Positions 1-6,738 of a stretch of DNA of 13,543 bases are shown piece by piece. This DNA is from Methanoregula sp. GTDB taxonomy: Archaea; Halobacteriota; Methanomicrobia; Methanomicrobiales; Methanospirillaceae. Under the pieces are notes generated by a model, which worked only from the letters and a program-made list of their open reading frames with translations, was not told the DNA's origin and ran no database searches. Numbering within the stretch: position 1 is the first letter of the stretch; every line of letters begins with the position of its first letter. The translations under genes were made by a program, and so were the position numbers. The stretch covers positions 4,728 through 18,270 of the forward strand of contig PNBP01000035.1 of assembly GCA_003136075.1 (NCBI GenBank), given 5' to 3'.

Positions 1-141
1 ATTCACGCCTATACAAAAAACCGTGCACAGATCACCGAACGGGTCGGCGGTACATTCCCCATCCGCCGCACGTTCTTTTTCCATACAAGGGATGTGCAGG
101 ACATCGAGGTCGAGATCTTACGACTACAACGCCGGCAGTAA
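1..141 (+). CDS. C-terminal 46 residues of an unrecognised protein (5' truncated by window)
   Basis: The first reading frame is open from the window edge and ends at TAA 139-141. It encodes a 46-residue tail that is charged and rich in Arg and Glu, ending in EVEILRLQRRQ. The mix of hydrophobic and charged residues, with a helix-like end, looks like a real protein. I do not recognise the family and no function can be given from so short a piece. A GAGGT motif inside its last codons (106-110) could serve as ribosome binding site for the transporter downstream, so the two genes probably overlap and share a transcript. It could equally be the end of an enzyme or of a regulator. Confidence 0.55.
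   Translation: MHAYTKNRAQITERVGGTFPIRRTFFFHTRDVQDIEVEILRLQRRQ
106..110 (+). promoter_or_regulatory. Candidate ribosome binding site for an upstream MFS start
   Basis: The motif GAGGT matches the archaeal anti-Shine-Dalgarno end of 16S rRNA. It lies 9 nt before an in-frame ACG at 120, which would give the MFS protein a short polar tail followed by a complete first helix. The annotated ATG at 192 has no such motif before it. This is inference; an ACG start would be unusual. Confidence 0.35.
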
Positions 142-191
142 CCCAACCCCGCACAATCCGCCAGACGATCACCGGCCTTGCTGCGGCGCAC

Positions 192-1316
192 ATGATCACC
201 GACATCTACCTGCCGGTCCTGCCGGCAATCCTGCCGGTCCTGATCGCTGCAAACGGCTATTCCTATTTTGCCGCGGCACTGCTTGTCACCGCGTACAACA
301 TCACCTCCTCATTCACCCAGCCGGTCATCGGGTGGCTGTCCGATACCCGGGGTATCACGATCAGCATCAGCATCAGCCTGTTGATCAGCGGGGTCTTTAT
401 CGGGCTCATGGGTCTCGCCCACAACTATTATCTTATCATGGCCTTTGCTGTCCTTGCTGCCCTCGGGCATGCCTTCTTCCACCCGACCGCACTGAGTATC
501 GTCAGCCGGTCCTGCACAAGCGAAAACCGGGGGAAACTCACGTCATATTTTGTCGTGGGGGGCAATATCGGGTATGCAATTGGCCCGGTGCTTGCCGGTG
601 CACTGGTCTTCTGGCTTGGGCTCCGGGGGCTCCTCATCCTTATTATCCCGGCACTGGTCATGATCGTTCTCTTAAAATTCCTGCTGCCCGGGGGAATGAC
701 CGGGGCCTGTGACGCGCCGGTAAAGGTTACAACAGTATCTCCCGTGGCGGCGTCAGGAAAACCCTTTATGATCCTGCTCGTCGCCTCGATTCTCCGGGCA
801 TGGTCGGTGTATGCCGCGATCACGTTCCTGCCGATGTTCCTTGTCTCACAGGGTTACACGCTCTTTATTGCAAGCATGATTGTCACCCTGATGCTGCTTG
901 CCGGTGTCGCCGGGCAGGTAATGGGCGGGAGCATCTCTGACCGTATTGGCAAAAAAGAGTTCATGATCCTTGGGCTGGTCGCCTCGGTACCGACCTTTTA
1001 CCTGTTCTTTGTCAGCTCAGGCATCATCGCGATCCTCTGGCTTATCCTCTTTGGCTTTGCGCTCTGGTCGACGTTTGCGGCTGCCGTCGCCATGTCCCAT
1101 GAGCTGATGCCGGGAAATATCGGGCTTGCGTCGGGGCTCATGCTCGGGCTGGCGATTGGCGTAGGCGGGCTTGGCGTTGCCGTTAACGGTATGATCGCCG
1201 ACCACTACTCGCTTGCTGCAGCGCTGGGTACTATCCCCATCCCGCTCATCCTTGCAATCGTTCTCATGCTGGTGCTCCCGTATCCGTGGAAAGCCTATGC
1301 ACAGCGGCACGGGTGA
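192..1316 (+). CDS. MFS exporter, fosmidomycin-resistance (Fsr)-like
   Basis: This is a polytopic major facilitator family membrane protein, 374 residues from the first ATG, with about 12 hydrophobic segments in two halves joined by a hydrophilic loop near residues 168-190. Family signatures are visible: loop 2-3 motif GWLSDTRG (residues 47-54), the FHP motif after GHAF (96-98), VGGNIGYAIGP (122-132), and the second-half copy GGSISDRIGKK (245-255). FHP and VGGN are typical of Fsr-type exporters, so proton-driven efflux of a small molecule is likely. The substrate cannot be read from sequence. The start is uncertain. In-frame sequence directly upstream encodes TITGLAAAH, which fits the first helix and supplies the conserved His just before MITD. 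However, no ATG, GTG or TTG lies upstream in frame. An ACG at 120, 9 nt after GAGGT, would give 398 residues, close to the usual family length. Confidence 0.9.
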   Translation: MITDIYLPVLPAILPVLIAANGYSYFAAALLVTAYNITSSFTQPVIGWLSDTRGITISISISLLISGVFIGLMGLAHNYYLIMAFAVLAALGHAFFHPTALSIVSRSCTSENRGKLTSYFVVGGNIGYAIGPVLAGALVFWLGLRGLLILIIPALVMIVLLKFLLPGGMTGACDAPVKVTTVSPVAASGKPFMILLVASILRAWSVYAAITFLPMFLVSQGYTLFIASMIVTLMLLAGVAGQVMGGSISDRIGKKEFMILGLVASVPTFYLFFVSSGIIAILWLILFGFALWSTFAAAVAMSHELMPGNIGLASGLMLGLAIGVGGLGVAVNGMIADHYSLAAALGTIPIPLILAIVLMLVLPYPWKAYAQRHG

Positions 1317-1495
1317 GGATTTTTATTCATTCACTCCGCTTTCACAAAGGCCGGGCATATCCAGAGCAGCGAGGATGTACCTATGATGAATTTCCCCGGA
1401 GTGTCTGATTGACCAGGTACCATTCAGAAACTATAAAATTTTTAGTCGCCAGAATGGGATTATACCCGTTTAAAAACCTGCGACCGTCAACAGGC

Positions 1496-1503
1496 TTATA
1501 AAG
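1496..1503 (+). promoter_or_regulatory. Candidate TATA boxes before the small membrane protein
   Basis: TTATAAAG lies 34 nt before the ATG at 1537. Two more AT-rich boxes lie upstream: CTATAAAAT near 1431 and TTTAAAAA near 1469. Because a ribosome binding site at 1524-1529 must be transcribed, the box at 1469 (predicted transcript start near 1498) is the best fit. The exact promoter cannot be decided by eye. Confidence 0.4.
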
Positions 1504-1523
1504 TCGGATTCTCTAACGGAGAT

Positions 1524-1529
1524 AGGTGA
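1524..1529 (+). promoter_or_regulatory. Shine-Dalgarno AGGTGA for the 59-residue ORF
   Basis: AGGTGA is a good match to the 16S anti-Shine-Dalgarno sequence, 7 nt before ATG 1537. A GGAG lies just upstream at 1518-1521. This supports translation of an ORF that would be below common length cut-offs. Confidence 0.7.
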
Positions 1530-1536
1530 AAAAATT

Positions 1537-1716
1537 ATGGATAAGATGGGCATTATCGCATTACTTATCGGGCTTGTGCTGATCGCTATCGGGGCTTATG
1601 CAATCTGGATATTTTTGCCGGATGTTATTACCGCGGTAAAAGGTCTAATCGGGATTGTCGTCCTCGTTGCCGGGCTGATGGCGCTGGTATTCGGGGTCCT
1701 GATCATCAAAGAGTAA
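1537..1716 (+). CDS. Small two-helix membrane protein, 59 residues
   Basis: A complete ORF starts at ATG 1537 and stops at TAA 1714-1716. The product has two strongly hydrophobic segments, about residues 5-27 (GIIALLIGLVLIAIGAYAIW) and 37-56, joined by a short polar loop PDVITAVKG, with a charged start (MDK) and end (KE). It has no signal-peptide cleavage site and no enzymatic motif, so it is expected to sit in the membrane as a hairpin. A good AGGTGA ribosome binding site precedes it and a T10 tract follows the stop by three bases, so it forms its own short transcription unit. Similar tiny membrane proteins with a polar loop containing a W/P-D...KG motif are common in methanogens, but their role is unknown to me. 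The gene is easily missed because it is under 60 residues. Confidence 0.75.
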   Translation: MDKMGIIALLIGLVLIAIGAYAIWIFLPDVITAVKGLIGIVVLVAGLMALVFGVLIIKE

Positions 1717-1719
1717 GAA

Positions 1720-1729
1720 TTTTTTTTTT
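1720..1729 (+). terminator. Oligo-T terminator (T10)
   Basis: Ten consecutive T residues begin three bases after the stop codon of the small membrane protein. Euryarchaeal transcription terminates efficiently at such T-runs without a hairpin. Confidence 0.75.
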
Positions 1730-1978
1730 GTGAGCGCAGCAGATTTTTAAAGAAATGTTCCATTAATGGCGAATTTTTAAAAAGAAGCGGTCGTGGCAAA
1801 ATACCATCGACCGATTATTTTTGAATCTGGTGATTCTTTAATAACGACCACCAAGATAAAATCGGGTGGTTTGACCTGTCCAAAATGTCAAAGAACCAGG
1901 ATTGGTTGATCCGGCAATCAGCAAACGTCATATTCAAAAATAAATTCAGTTCTTCAAGAGAACTTCACAATACATAAT

Positions 1979-2009
1979 GGGTAAAGTGTCAGTATAGCCC
2001 CTAACTTTT
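1979..2009 (+). repeat. Left terminal inverted repeat of the MITE-like element
   Basis: Starts GGGTAAAGT and contains the perfect 15-bp core TAGCCCCTAACTTTT (1995-2009), followed by further T residues. Confidence 0.65.
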
Positions 2010-2233
2010 TTTATTACTACGACGAAATTTCCGAGAAATTTTTGCAACTAAAACCGAATTGAAAAAAGTAACAATGGTTTATCAGTATACATTTTTCGTT
2101 TTATGAAACCATTATGGAGTCTATCGCATCTTGGGGGTCGCCACAGCGGCGGGGGCGGGGGCGGAGGCATTGCCGAAGCCCCCAGGAGCGTGAAAACCTT
2201 TGTCAAAGTGCTATTTTCGGAAGATTTTTGTGT

Positions 2234-2264
2234 AAAAGTTAGGGGCTAAAATAGTACATTACCC
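2234..2264 (-). repeat. Right terminal inverted repeat of the MITE-like element
   Basis: Contains AAAAGTTAGGGGCTA (2234-2248), the exact reverse complement of the left core, and ends in TTACCC, matching the outer GGGTAA of the left repeat. Confidence 0.65.
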
Positions 2265-2488
2265 TAAAACAATAATAGCTTCAAGGGACGTTACTCTCTG
2301 ATACCGATATCAGGGACAACCTGTACACAATTTTTCATACGAATGGCTGGTACAAAATTCTGCTTATAGCAGCACGTTATCACAAACTGTCCGATCTTTT
2401 CTTAGAAAAAATGTTATATTCATGGAATTTTCGACTGATAACACGGAATGGAGATACCTTTTTGATACATTGAATAATTGGACAGGTA

Positions 2489-3607
2489 TCAAGTCGGGAT
2501 CCGTGTTGCCTTGTAGAACCCCCGTGATTCCGCGTCATTCCTGCTGGCAAATTGCATATCTTTCATCCTGAACTGCCAGACAATCCTACCCTGCGGGGTT
2601 ACCTCGATGATCCGGTTTGCCGCAGTAATCAGGGTATTCCCGTTCTGCAACCGGTCGGCATCACGGACAGGTTGGGAGAAGCCCGTATCTTTTGGAATAA
2701 CATAACTCCACACAACTTTACCTGTGGGGTCAATCTCGATAGCTACAGGTGGCCTTCCCGGATTTGCAAAAAGGATATTCCCGTCGGGTTCAACCTCGGG
2801 ATCATGCTGCTGGACCATGATGCCTTCTCCCATGGTCTTTACAACCTTTCCATCCCTGTCGACTTCGACGGTCAGGTTAAAATTCCTCAAACTGATGAGG
2901 GTATCGCCATTTTGCAGGCGACTCGCAGCATTGGTGTGTGTCCATCCCTGATCATTGATAGTGTCATAAGGTGAATGATCAAACTGATCTTTTGCGTACC
3001 AGGACCAGACAACCAATCCCTGTGGGGTGATCTCTCGTACCTCTGCATCCTGTATTGTGTCGAGCCCGTATCCCCCATCCACTATAAGAGTGTCACCATT
3101 CGAGAGTCGCTCAGCATCATGGGAGGCTTTTGGATCGATAAATTTCCACACAATGGCTTTCGAAGTGCGGTTGATCTCATAGATTCCATTACGCGGGAAT
3201 ACCGCAAGGATATCGCCATTTTGTAGAGACACAACAGAAAACCCGGGATTTACATAATCGGTCAGGTCTTCCGGAACATTGTACTGCCACACGATTTCGC
3301 CCACCATGTTCACTTCTATGATTCTTGGGTGGTCCAGATCATGGAGATCCCCCAGTAGTGTTGTGCCAGGAGCAATCATTTCGGGAACCAGGACATCTAC
3401 GACAAGAGCGGGATCTGCAATTCCACGAGGCTGTGCGACAACCTCCGGGGAACGGGTTACTTCAGGTGGGGCGACAGTTGATGATGGCCCTGCCGTGATC
3501 GCTGTCGTTGTGGATGGACCCGTGCTCCCTTGAGGAGATGTGCACCCGGCAGCAAGAATCACAGCAATGCAAAAAATCAAAAGAGAGATAATTATGCTTT
3601 TACGCAT
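2489..3607 (-). CDS. Arylsulfotransferase (ASST)-like beta-propeller lipoprotein
   Basis: The product has 372 residues from ATG 3607. It begins with a lipoprotein signal peptide, MRKS followed by a hydrophobic stretch and the lipobox LAAGC with Cys22, then a Ser/Thr/Pro-rich linker to about residue 65. It should therefore be lipid-anchored on the outer face of the membrane. The rest is a repetitive propeller with units of the type H-D-x-x-R-L-x-N-G-D-T-L (SHDAERLSNGDTL, ASRLQNGDTL, QQHDPEVEPDGNIL, DADRLQNGNTL) alternating with strands such as GKVVWSY and GRIVWQF. This resembles the arylsulfotransferase/PQQ-propeller family, in which histidines in the central channel handle the sulfate group. 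Activity is not certain, since methanogens carry many such paralogues. The frame is open upstream to a TTG at 3709, but only the ATG at 3607 puts the signal peptide at the N-terminus. It is divergent from the next lipoprotein. Confidence 0.8.
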   Translation of the reverse strand: MRKSIIISLLIFCIAVILAAGCTSPQGSTGPSTTTAITAGPSSTVAPPEVTRSPEVVAQPRGIADPALVVDVLVPEMIAPGTTLLGDLHDLDHPRIIEVNMVGEIVWQYNVPEDLTDYVNPGFSVVSLQNGDILAVFPRNGIYEINRTSKAIVWKFIDPKASHDAERLSNGDTLIVDGGYGLDTIQDAEVREITPQGLVVWSWYAKDQFDHSPYDTINDQGWTHTNAASRLQNGDTLISLRNFNLTVEVDRDGKVVKTMGEGIMVQQHDPEVEPDGNILFANPGRPPVAIEIDPTGKVVWSYVIPKDTGFSQPVRDADRLQNGNTLITAANRIIEVTPQGRIVWQFRMKDMQFASRNDAESRGFYKATRIPT

Positions 3608-3725
3608 ATCTCTGTGATTATATTCTGATGTGATAATTATTGCTTTTTGGTTTCCATGATATCCCATGAACCCAGACAAATTTCTTTTAGTGGTTCTGGA
3701 GAAATACAAAAGACAATATTAATGA

Positions 3726-3735
3726 TTTATAAAAA
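3726..3735 (+). promoter_or_regulatory. TATA box for a leaderless lipoprotein transcript
   Basis: TTTATAAAAA is centred about 26 nt before ATG 3756. This places the expected transcript start at or next to the A of the start codon, so the message is probably leaderless. No ribosome binding site is seen before the ATG, in agreement. The box reads as TTTTTATAAA on the other strand, so it could also serve the divergent gene with a long leader. Confidence 0.55.
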
Positions 3736-3755
3736 GTGATTTAAAATTGGTAAAA

Positions 3756-4370
3756 ATGAACATGAAATCCTCGTTGGGTATTTGCTGCATGGTGAGCGTG
3801 TTATTGATGATAGGCATATTCAGTGCTGGATGTACATCACCTCAAAATGGGCAGAGTACTGCACAAAATAATCCTCCGGCTGCCACAACACCTTCTCAAA
3901 CCATGAATCCAGCAATCGCACCGACAACGCCAGCTGCAACACCGGCTTCAACAATTGCTCCAACAACCATCATGTCAACCGCAACAACCCAGACCAGCGA
4001 TATTTTAACGGTGACCCTTAATTCAGCAGTGAAGAAAACTCAGGTCGGGAGTTCCACCAATATGCCCGGTCATATTTTTGTTGTACTGGATATTACTATC
4101 CAAAATAATGATAAAAATAATGCTTTTAAATATACTGACGCATCATTTGCAGTGTTCGATAAATTAAACAAGAACAGACGTATTGCGATAACTTCCAAAA
4201 TTAATGGCGGGCTTGATAATCCTTTGGCATCAGGAACGATCCCGCTAAAATCAAAAACAACCGGTCAAATAGTTTTTGGTGAGGACGACAATTCAAATTC
4301 ATACAAGTTATATGTTTCAGATTCCACAGGAACTGTGCTAACAACCATAGATAATATAAATATTCCATAA
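3756..4370 (+). CDS. Secreted lipoprotein with DUF4352-like domain
   Basis: The product has 204 residues from ATG 3756. It starts with a short basic region and a hydrophobic helix ending in the lipobox FSAGC (Cys26), so it is a membrane-anchored extracellular lipoprotein. A Thr/Pro/Ala-rich linker covers about residues 30-80 and is probably O-glycosylated. The C-terminal ~120 residues form a predicted beta-sandwich with the pattern G(H/x)xFVVLDITIQNND...FKYTDASFAVFD..., as seen in DUF4352-type domains, whose function is unknown and which may bind ligands or other surface proteins. The residues after the lipid cysteine (CTSPQ) are identical to those of the divergent neighbour. The coding region is markedly AT-rich compared with the MFS and HEAT genes. 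A TTG at 3747 and an ATG at 3762 are alternative starts; the TATA spacing favours 3756. Confidence 0.75.
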   Translation: MNMKSSLGICCMVSVLLMIGIFSAGCTSPQNGQSTAQNNPPAATTPSQTMNPAIAPTTPAATPASTIAPTTIMSTATTQTSDILTVTLNSAVKKTQVGSSTNMPGHIFVVLDITIQNNDKNNAFKYTDASFAVFDKLNKNRRIAITSKINGGLDNPLASGTIPLKSKTTGQIVFGEDDNSNSYKLYVSDSTGTVLTTIDNINIP

Positions 4371-4394
4371 AAACCGGAACAATACTGTTTCACA

Positions 4395-4403
4395 TTTTTT
4401 TTT
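4395..4403 (+). terminator. Oligo-T terminator (T9)
   Basis: Nine consecutive T residues lie 24 nt after the stop codon of the DUF4352-like lipoprotein, in AT-rich DNA. This is a typical archaeal hairpin-free termination signal. Confidence 0.65.
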
Positions 4404-4713
4404 GATTATACCATTAGGTCACCGTCTTCATAAAAATGAGATTCCAGAGATGAAACCTATGCGATCAACCGTCATCAAAATGAAAATCCGGATTTAGACC
4501 CGGTATACTATACTATAAAAGGAAAACAGGGATCGTGATAATTTTTTTAATACCTGAGTTTTAGAAAAGATCCCCGGCATATCCTTCTGAATCAGCATTT
4601 CCACCGCCCGAAATACATGAGTGCCGCAAGAACTGCGAGCATAACAACGATCAATACCGGTTTCAACAAGTGTGACTCGATGATTGACGATAATGCCTGG
4701 TAAGGATACCTGT
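4404..4713. other. Intergenic region between convergent genes
   Basis: This region separates the plus-strand lipoprotein from the end of the minus-strand HEAT operon. It is AT-rich at left, with a CTATAAAAG promoter-like box near 4513-4521 that leads to no obvious gene and a T7 run at 4542-4548. Towards the right the minus strand has a short frame (4735-4592) that would encode a hydrophobic segment. I treat that frame as unproven because it overlaps the terminator. Confidence 0.45.
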
Positions 4714-4749
4714 AAAAAAACGACCGTCGCCACACCGGTTCCGGTGTGG
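4714..4749 (-). terminator. Hairpin plus T7 terminator of the HEAT operon
   Basis: Read on the minus strand, a 9-bp perfect stem (CCACACCGG/CCGGTGTGG, 4749-4730, nominal loop of two bases) starts 11 nt after the stop codon at 4761. It is followed by a run of seven T (4720-4714). The arrangement looks like an intrinsic terminator and marks the operon end. Confidence 0.7.
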
Positions 4750-4760
4750 GCGAAGCCGGG

Positions 4761-5717
4761 TTACATATCCGGCATTTTCATGGCAATCAAGGCAGCATGG
4801 ACGGCAATAAGAATATAGAGCGGGAACAGGATGGTATAGGATAAAGACTCGCCGCCGAACCGGAGCAGCCAGAGCGTCACGGTCACATCGAGCTGAAAGA
4901 TGAGGATCCCCCACCATTTGCCCAAATAGTTGTATCCCTGGCCGGGGAGGAGGAAATTCAGGAGTGCCGCGATCTTCGGGTTCTTCCGTATACGGGGTCT
5001 CCGGGAAATGCCACGGGGAAGATACATCAGGGGTATTCCCGCTTTTGCTGATACCAGAACCGATTTCCAGCGGACGGCACTGTTCTCATCCGCGAGAGCG
5101 CCTATCAGGGACGGTGCAACGCACTTATCATGGATCGCCCCGAGGAGATCGATTGCCTTCAAGCGGATATCAAGATCGGCATCTTTTCGTGCGGTTTCAA
5201 GCACATTTATGGCAGATATTCCCATATCCCTGAGTGCTCCCCATTCCTGCATGCCATAAAATAACCGGGCTTTATCAAGGGAAGTCTCCGGTTTCCACCC
5301 AATCTTTGCAAGCGCGAATGCAGCACCGTACCGGACATACTTGTCCTTATCACCGAGAGCTTTTTTCAGGCCCGGAATCGCACGTTCATCGCCGATCTCC
5401 CCCAGGGCAATTGCACACCCCCACCGGACTTCTGCCAGCTGATCGTCCAGGGCCTCAAGAAGCGGGTCAACCGCCAGGGGATCTTTGATGACTGCCAGTG
5501 CTTCAATAATCCCCAGTCGCAGGGCACGGTTTCTTGTTTTCAATTTTTTCAGAACGGTCCCGATCGCGACAGGGCCTAAAGATCCCAGCGATTTTGCTGC
5601 AGCGATCTGGAGCTCAAAATCATCGTTGGTGAGCGCCTGGATCAGGCCGGGGATATCCCCGTTCTTTGTCATGCCTGTAATATCCGGTTTTTGTTTTTTG
5701 TGTCCGAGCAAATCCAT
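4761..5717 (-). CDS. HEAT-repeat protein with C-terminal membrane domain (copy 2)
   Basis: The product has 318 residues. Residues 20-225 are tandem helical repeats of the HEAT/PBS-lyase type, for example LIQALTNDDFELQIAAAKSL and the unit containing VRWGCAIALGEIGDERAIPGL. Such solenoids usually bind other proteins. They are followed by a basic stretch (RRPRIRKNPK, 239-248) and the motif LLNFLLPGQGYNYLGKWWG (252-270). Two hydrophobic segments come next (about 271-287 and 294-312), ending in AVHAALIAMKMPDM. The glycine-rich motif recalls TM2-like membrane hairpins. The solenoid is therefore probably cytoplasmic and tethered to the membrane. The gene is a clear paralogue of the upstream copy, starting 9 nt after its stop, with a GAGGTG ribosome binding site overlapping that stop. 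Function is unknown; a scaffold or assembly role is inference. Confidence 0.85.
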   Translation of the reverse strand: MDLLGHKKQKPDITGMTKNGDIPGLIQALTNDDFELQIAAAKSLGSLGPVAIGTVLKKLKTRNRALRLGIIEALAVIKDPLAVDPLLEALDDQLAEVRWGCAIALGEIGDERAIPGLKKALGDKDKYVRYGAAFALAKIGWKPETSLDKARLFYGMQEWGALRDMGISAINVLETARKDADLDIRLKAIDLLGAIHDKCVAPSLIGALADENSAVRWKSVLVSAKAGIPLMYLPRGISRRPRIRKNPKIAALLNFLLPGQGYNYLGKWWGILIFQLDVTVTLWLLRFGGESLSYTILFPLYILIAVHAALIAMKMPDM

Positions 5718-5722
5718 AACCC

Positions 5723-5728
5723 CACCTC
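5723..5728 (-). promoter_or_regulatory. Ribosome binding site GAGGTG overlapping the upstream stop codon
   Basis: On the minus strand GAGGTG lies 5 nt before ATG 5717 and shares bases with the TGA of the upstream HEAT gene (5729-5727). This suggests translational coupling of the two paralogues. Confidence 0.6.
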
Positions 5729-6734
5729 ATAAATCCGGCATTTTGCGGGCAATATCCCACGCATGAACAGCAAAGATGACCGATACCGGAATCGGTATGG
5801 GGATTCCGGGAACCTGAAGGAAAATCAGGAATATGTACGTCCAGATTATTTTCAACGGGAAGAGGGTGAACATCAGCAGTGTTGTCATGTAAACCTGGAA
5901 AACAAGGAACCCCCACCATTTTCCCAGGTAGTTGTATCCCAGTCCCAGGAACAGGAAATTAAGAAGACCTGCGGCCCAGGGGTTCTTTCTTACCCGGGTC
6001 CGTTTGCTTAAGGCCCAGGGAAGATAGGGTACGGGGACCCGGCATTTTTTTGCGGCGATGAGTGCTTTCCACCGGTTCTTTGCATTGCTATCCCGGAGCA
6101 TACTGCCACAGACGTCCTGGGGTACCGGCACATGCATATGTTCAAGCGTTTCAATCGCCTCGTACCTTACATCAGGATCGGTATCTTTTACTACCCGGGA
6201 CAACGGCCCTATCGCTGCTGTGCCCAGAGGGATAATATCCTTCCATTCATGAAGTGCTATCAGCTGCCAGGTCTTTTCTTCCGGGGTCTCCGGTTGCCAG
6301 CCAAGTTGCCGGAGGGCGACCGCTGACCCGAATCTCACATACTTATCCGGGTTCATGAGTGCGTTTCGGAGTGAGCTTGTCGCAAGAGGATCGCCAATCT
6401 CTCCAAGCGCAAGGGCGCTCGCCCACTGGATTTCAGAGTGTGCGTCGTTCTCCAGCAGGTAGATTAACGGTCGTACTGCCCGTTTGTCTTTGATACCAGC
6501 AAGCGCTTCTATTGCCCCCAGTTTTCCGGGAAGATCATGCTCCAGGAGGGCATGAAGAAGGTGATCTACTGCTTCGGTTCCGAGAGTTCCCAGCGCTTCG
6601 GCCGCTTTCCATTGCACCGTGAAATCCGGGTGCTGCAACAAGCGGGTTAACTGTCCTATATCGTTTCTCTCCCGCAATCGTTCAATATCCGGACGAGTCT
6701 TGTGAAACTGGAGAAGCTCACAAACTGATTCCAT
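5727..6734 (-). CDS. HEAT-repeat protein with C-terminal membrane domain (copy 1)
   Basis: The product has 335 residues from ATG 6734. HEAT-like helical repeats run from about residue 22 to 235, with units such as QWKAAEALGTLGTEAVDHLL, IQWASALALGEIGDPLATSSL and VRFGSAVALRQLG. A basic linker (SKRTRVRKNP) follows, then the shared motif GLLNFLFLGLGYNYLGKWWG (256-275), hydrophobic segments to about residue 325, and the end AVHAWDIARKMPDL, nearly the same as copy 2. The frame is open 27 codons further up to ATG 6815, but I choose 6734. There the N-terminus aligns with copy 2 (HKTRPDI versus HKKQKPDI), and this ATG is 4 nt after the stop of the 83-residue gene, which would otherwise be overlapped. 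A tethered protein-binding solenoid is likely; the partner is unknown. Confidence 0.85.
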   Translation of the reverse strand: MESVCELLQFHKTRPDIERLRERNDIGQLTRLLQHPDFTVQWKAAEALGTLGTEAVDHLLHALLEHDLPGKLGAIEALAGIKDKRAVRPLIYLLENDAHSEIQWASALALGEIGDPLATSSLRNALMNPDKYVRFGSAVALRQLGWQPETPEEKTWQLIALHEWKDIIPLGTAAIGPLSRVVKDTDPDVRYEAIETLEHMHVPVPQDVCGSMLRDSNAKNRWKALIAAKKCRVPVPYLPWALSKRTRVRKNPWAAGLLNFLFLGLGYNYLGKWWGFLVFQVYMTTLLMFTLFPLKIIWTYIFLIFLQVPGIPIPIPVSVIFAVHAWDIARKMPDL

Positions 6735-6738
6735 GGTA

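Larger units (their letters stand above)
1979..2264. mobile_element. MITE-like non-autonomous element with 31-bp terminal inverted repeats
   Basis: The outer 31 bases at each end (1979-2009 and 2234-2264) are inverted copies of each other with 25 of 31 matches. These include an uninterrupted 15-bp core TAGCCCCTAACTTTT and an outer GGGTAA. The 286-bp interior is too short for a transposase. It is AT-rich except for a G/C-rich core at 2130-2190, where CTTGGGGG near 2129 can pair with GCCCCCAGG near 2178. Size, paired ends and intergenic position fit a miniature inverted-repeat transposable element moved in trans by a full-length IS. I could not find an abutting target-site duplication, so an old insertion or a different origin remains possible. 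Confidence 0.55.
1730..2488. other. AT-rich non-genic stretch holding a MITE-like element
   Basis: Apart from the inverted-repeat element at 1979-2264, I see no convincing gene here. The left part (1730-1978) contains only short frames, such as a 38-residue one ending in a single TCPKC pair. The right part contains a 64-codon open stretch (2279-2473) without a start codon. A small hairpin CTGATA-CCGA-TATCAG lies at 2299-2314 by eye. A run of six A at 2406-2411 reads as T6 on the minus strand and could help to end the sulfotransferase-like transcript. Confidence 0.5.

Noticed and set aside
23..712. 229-codon plus-strand frame overlapping the MFS gene
   Set aside because: His/Pro/Arg-rich composition without motifs; the overlapping MFS frame has family signatures along its full length.
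1793..1909. 38-codon frame ending in TCPKCQRTRIG, a possible zinc-ribbon fragment
   Set aside because: Only one CxxC pair, no ribosome binding site and no conserved context visible; too weak to call.
2552..2974. 140-codon plus-strand frame opposite the sulfotransferase-like gene
   Set aside because: It is antisense to a frame with a signal peptide and repeated propeller motifs, and looks like a shadow.
3608..3709. Extension of the sulfotransferase-like gene to TTG 3709
   Set aside because: It would place 34 polar residues before the lipoprotein signal peptide.
4494..4733. 79-codon minus-strand frame after the HEAT operon
   Set aside because: It starts inside the terminator hairpin, lacks a ribosome binding site and shows no motif.
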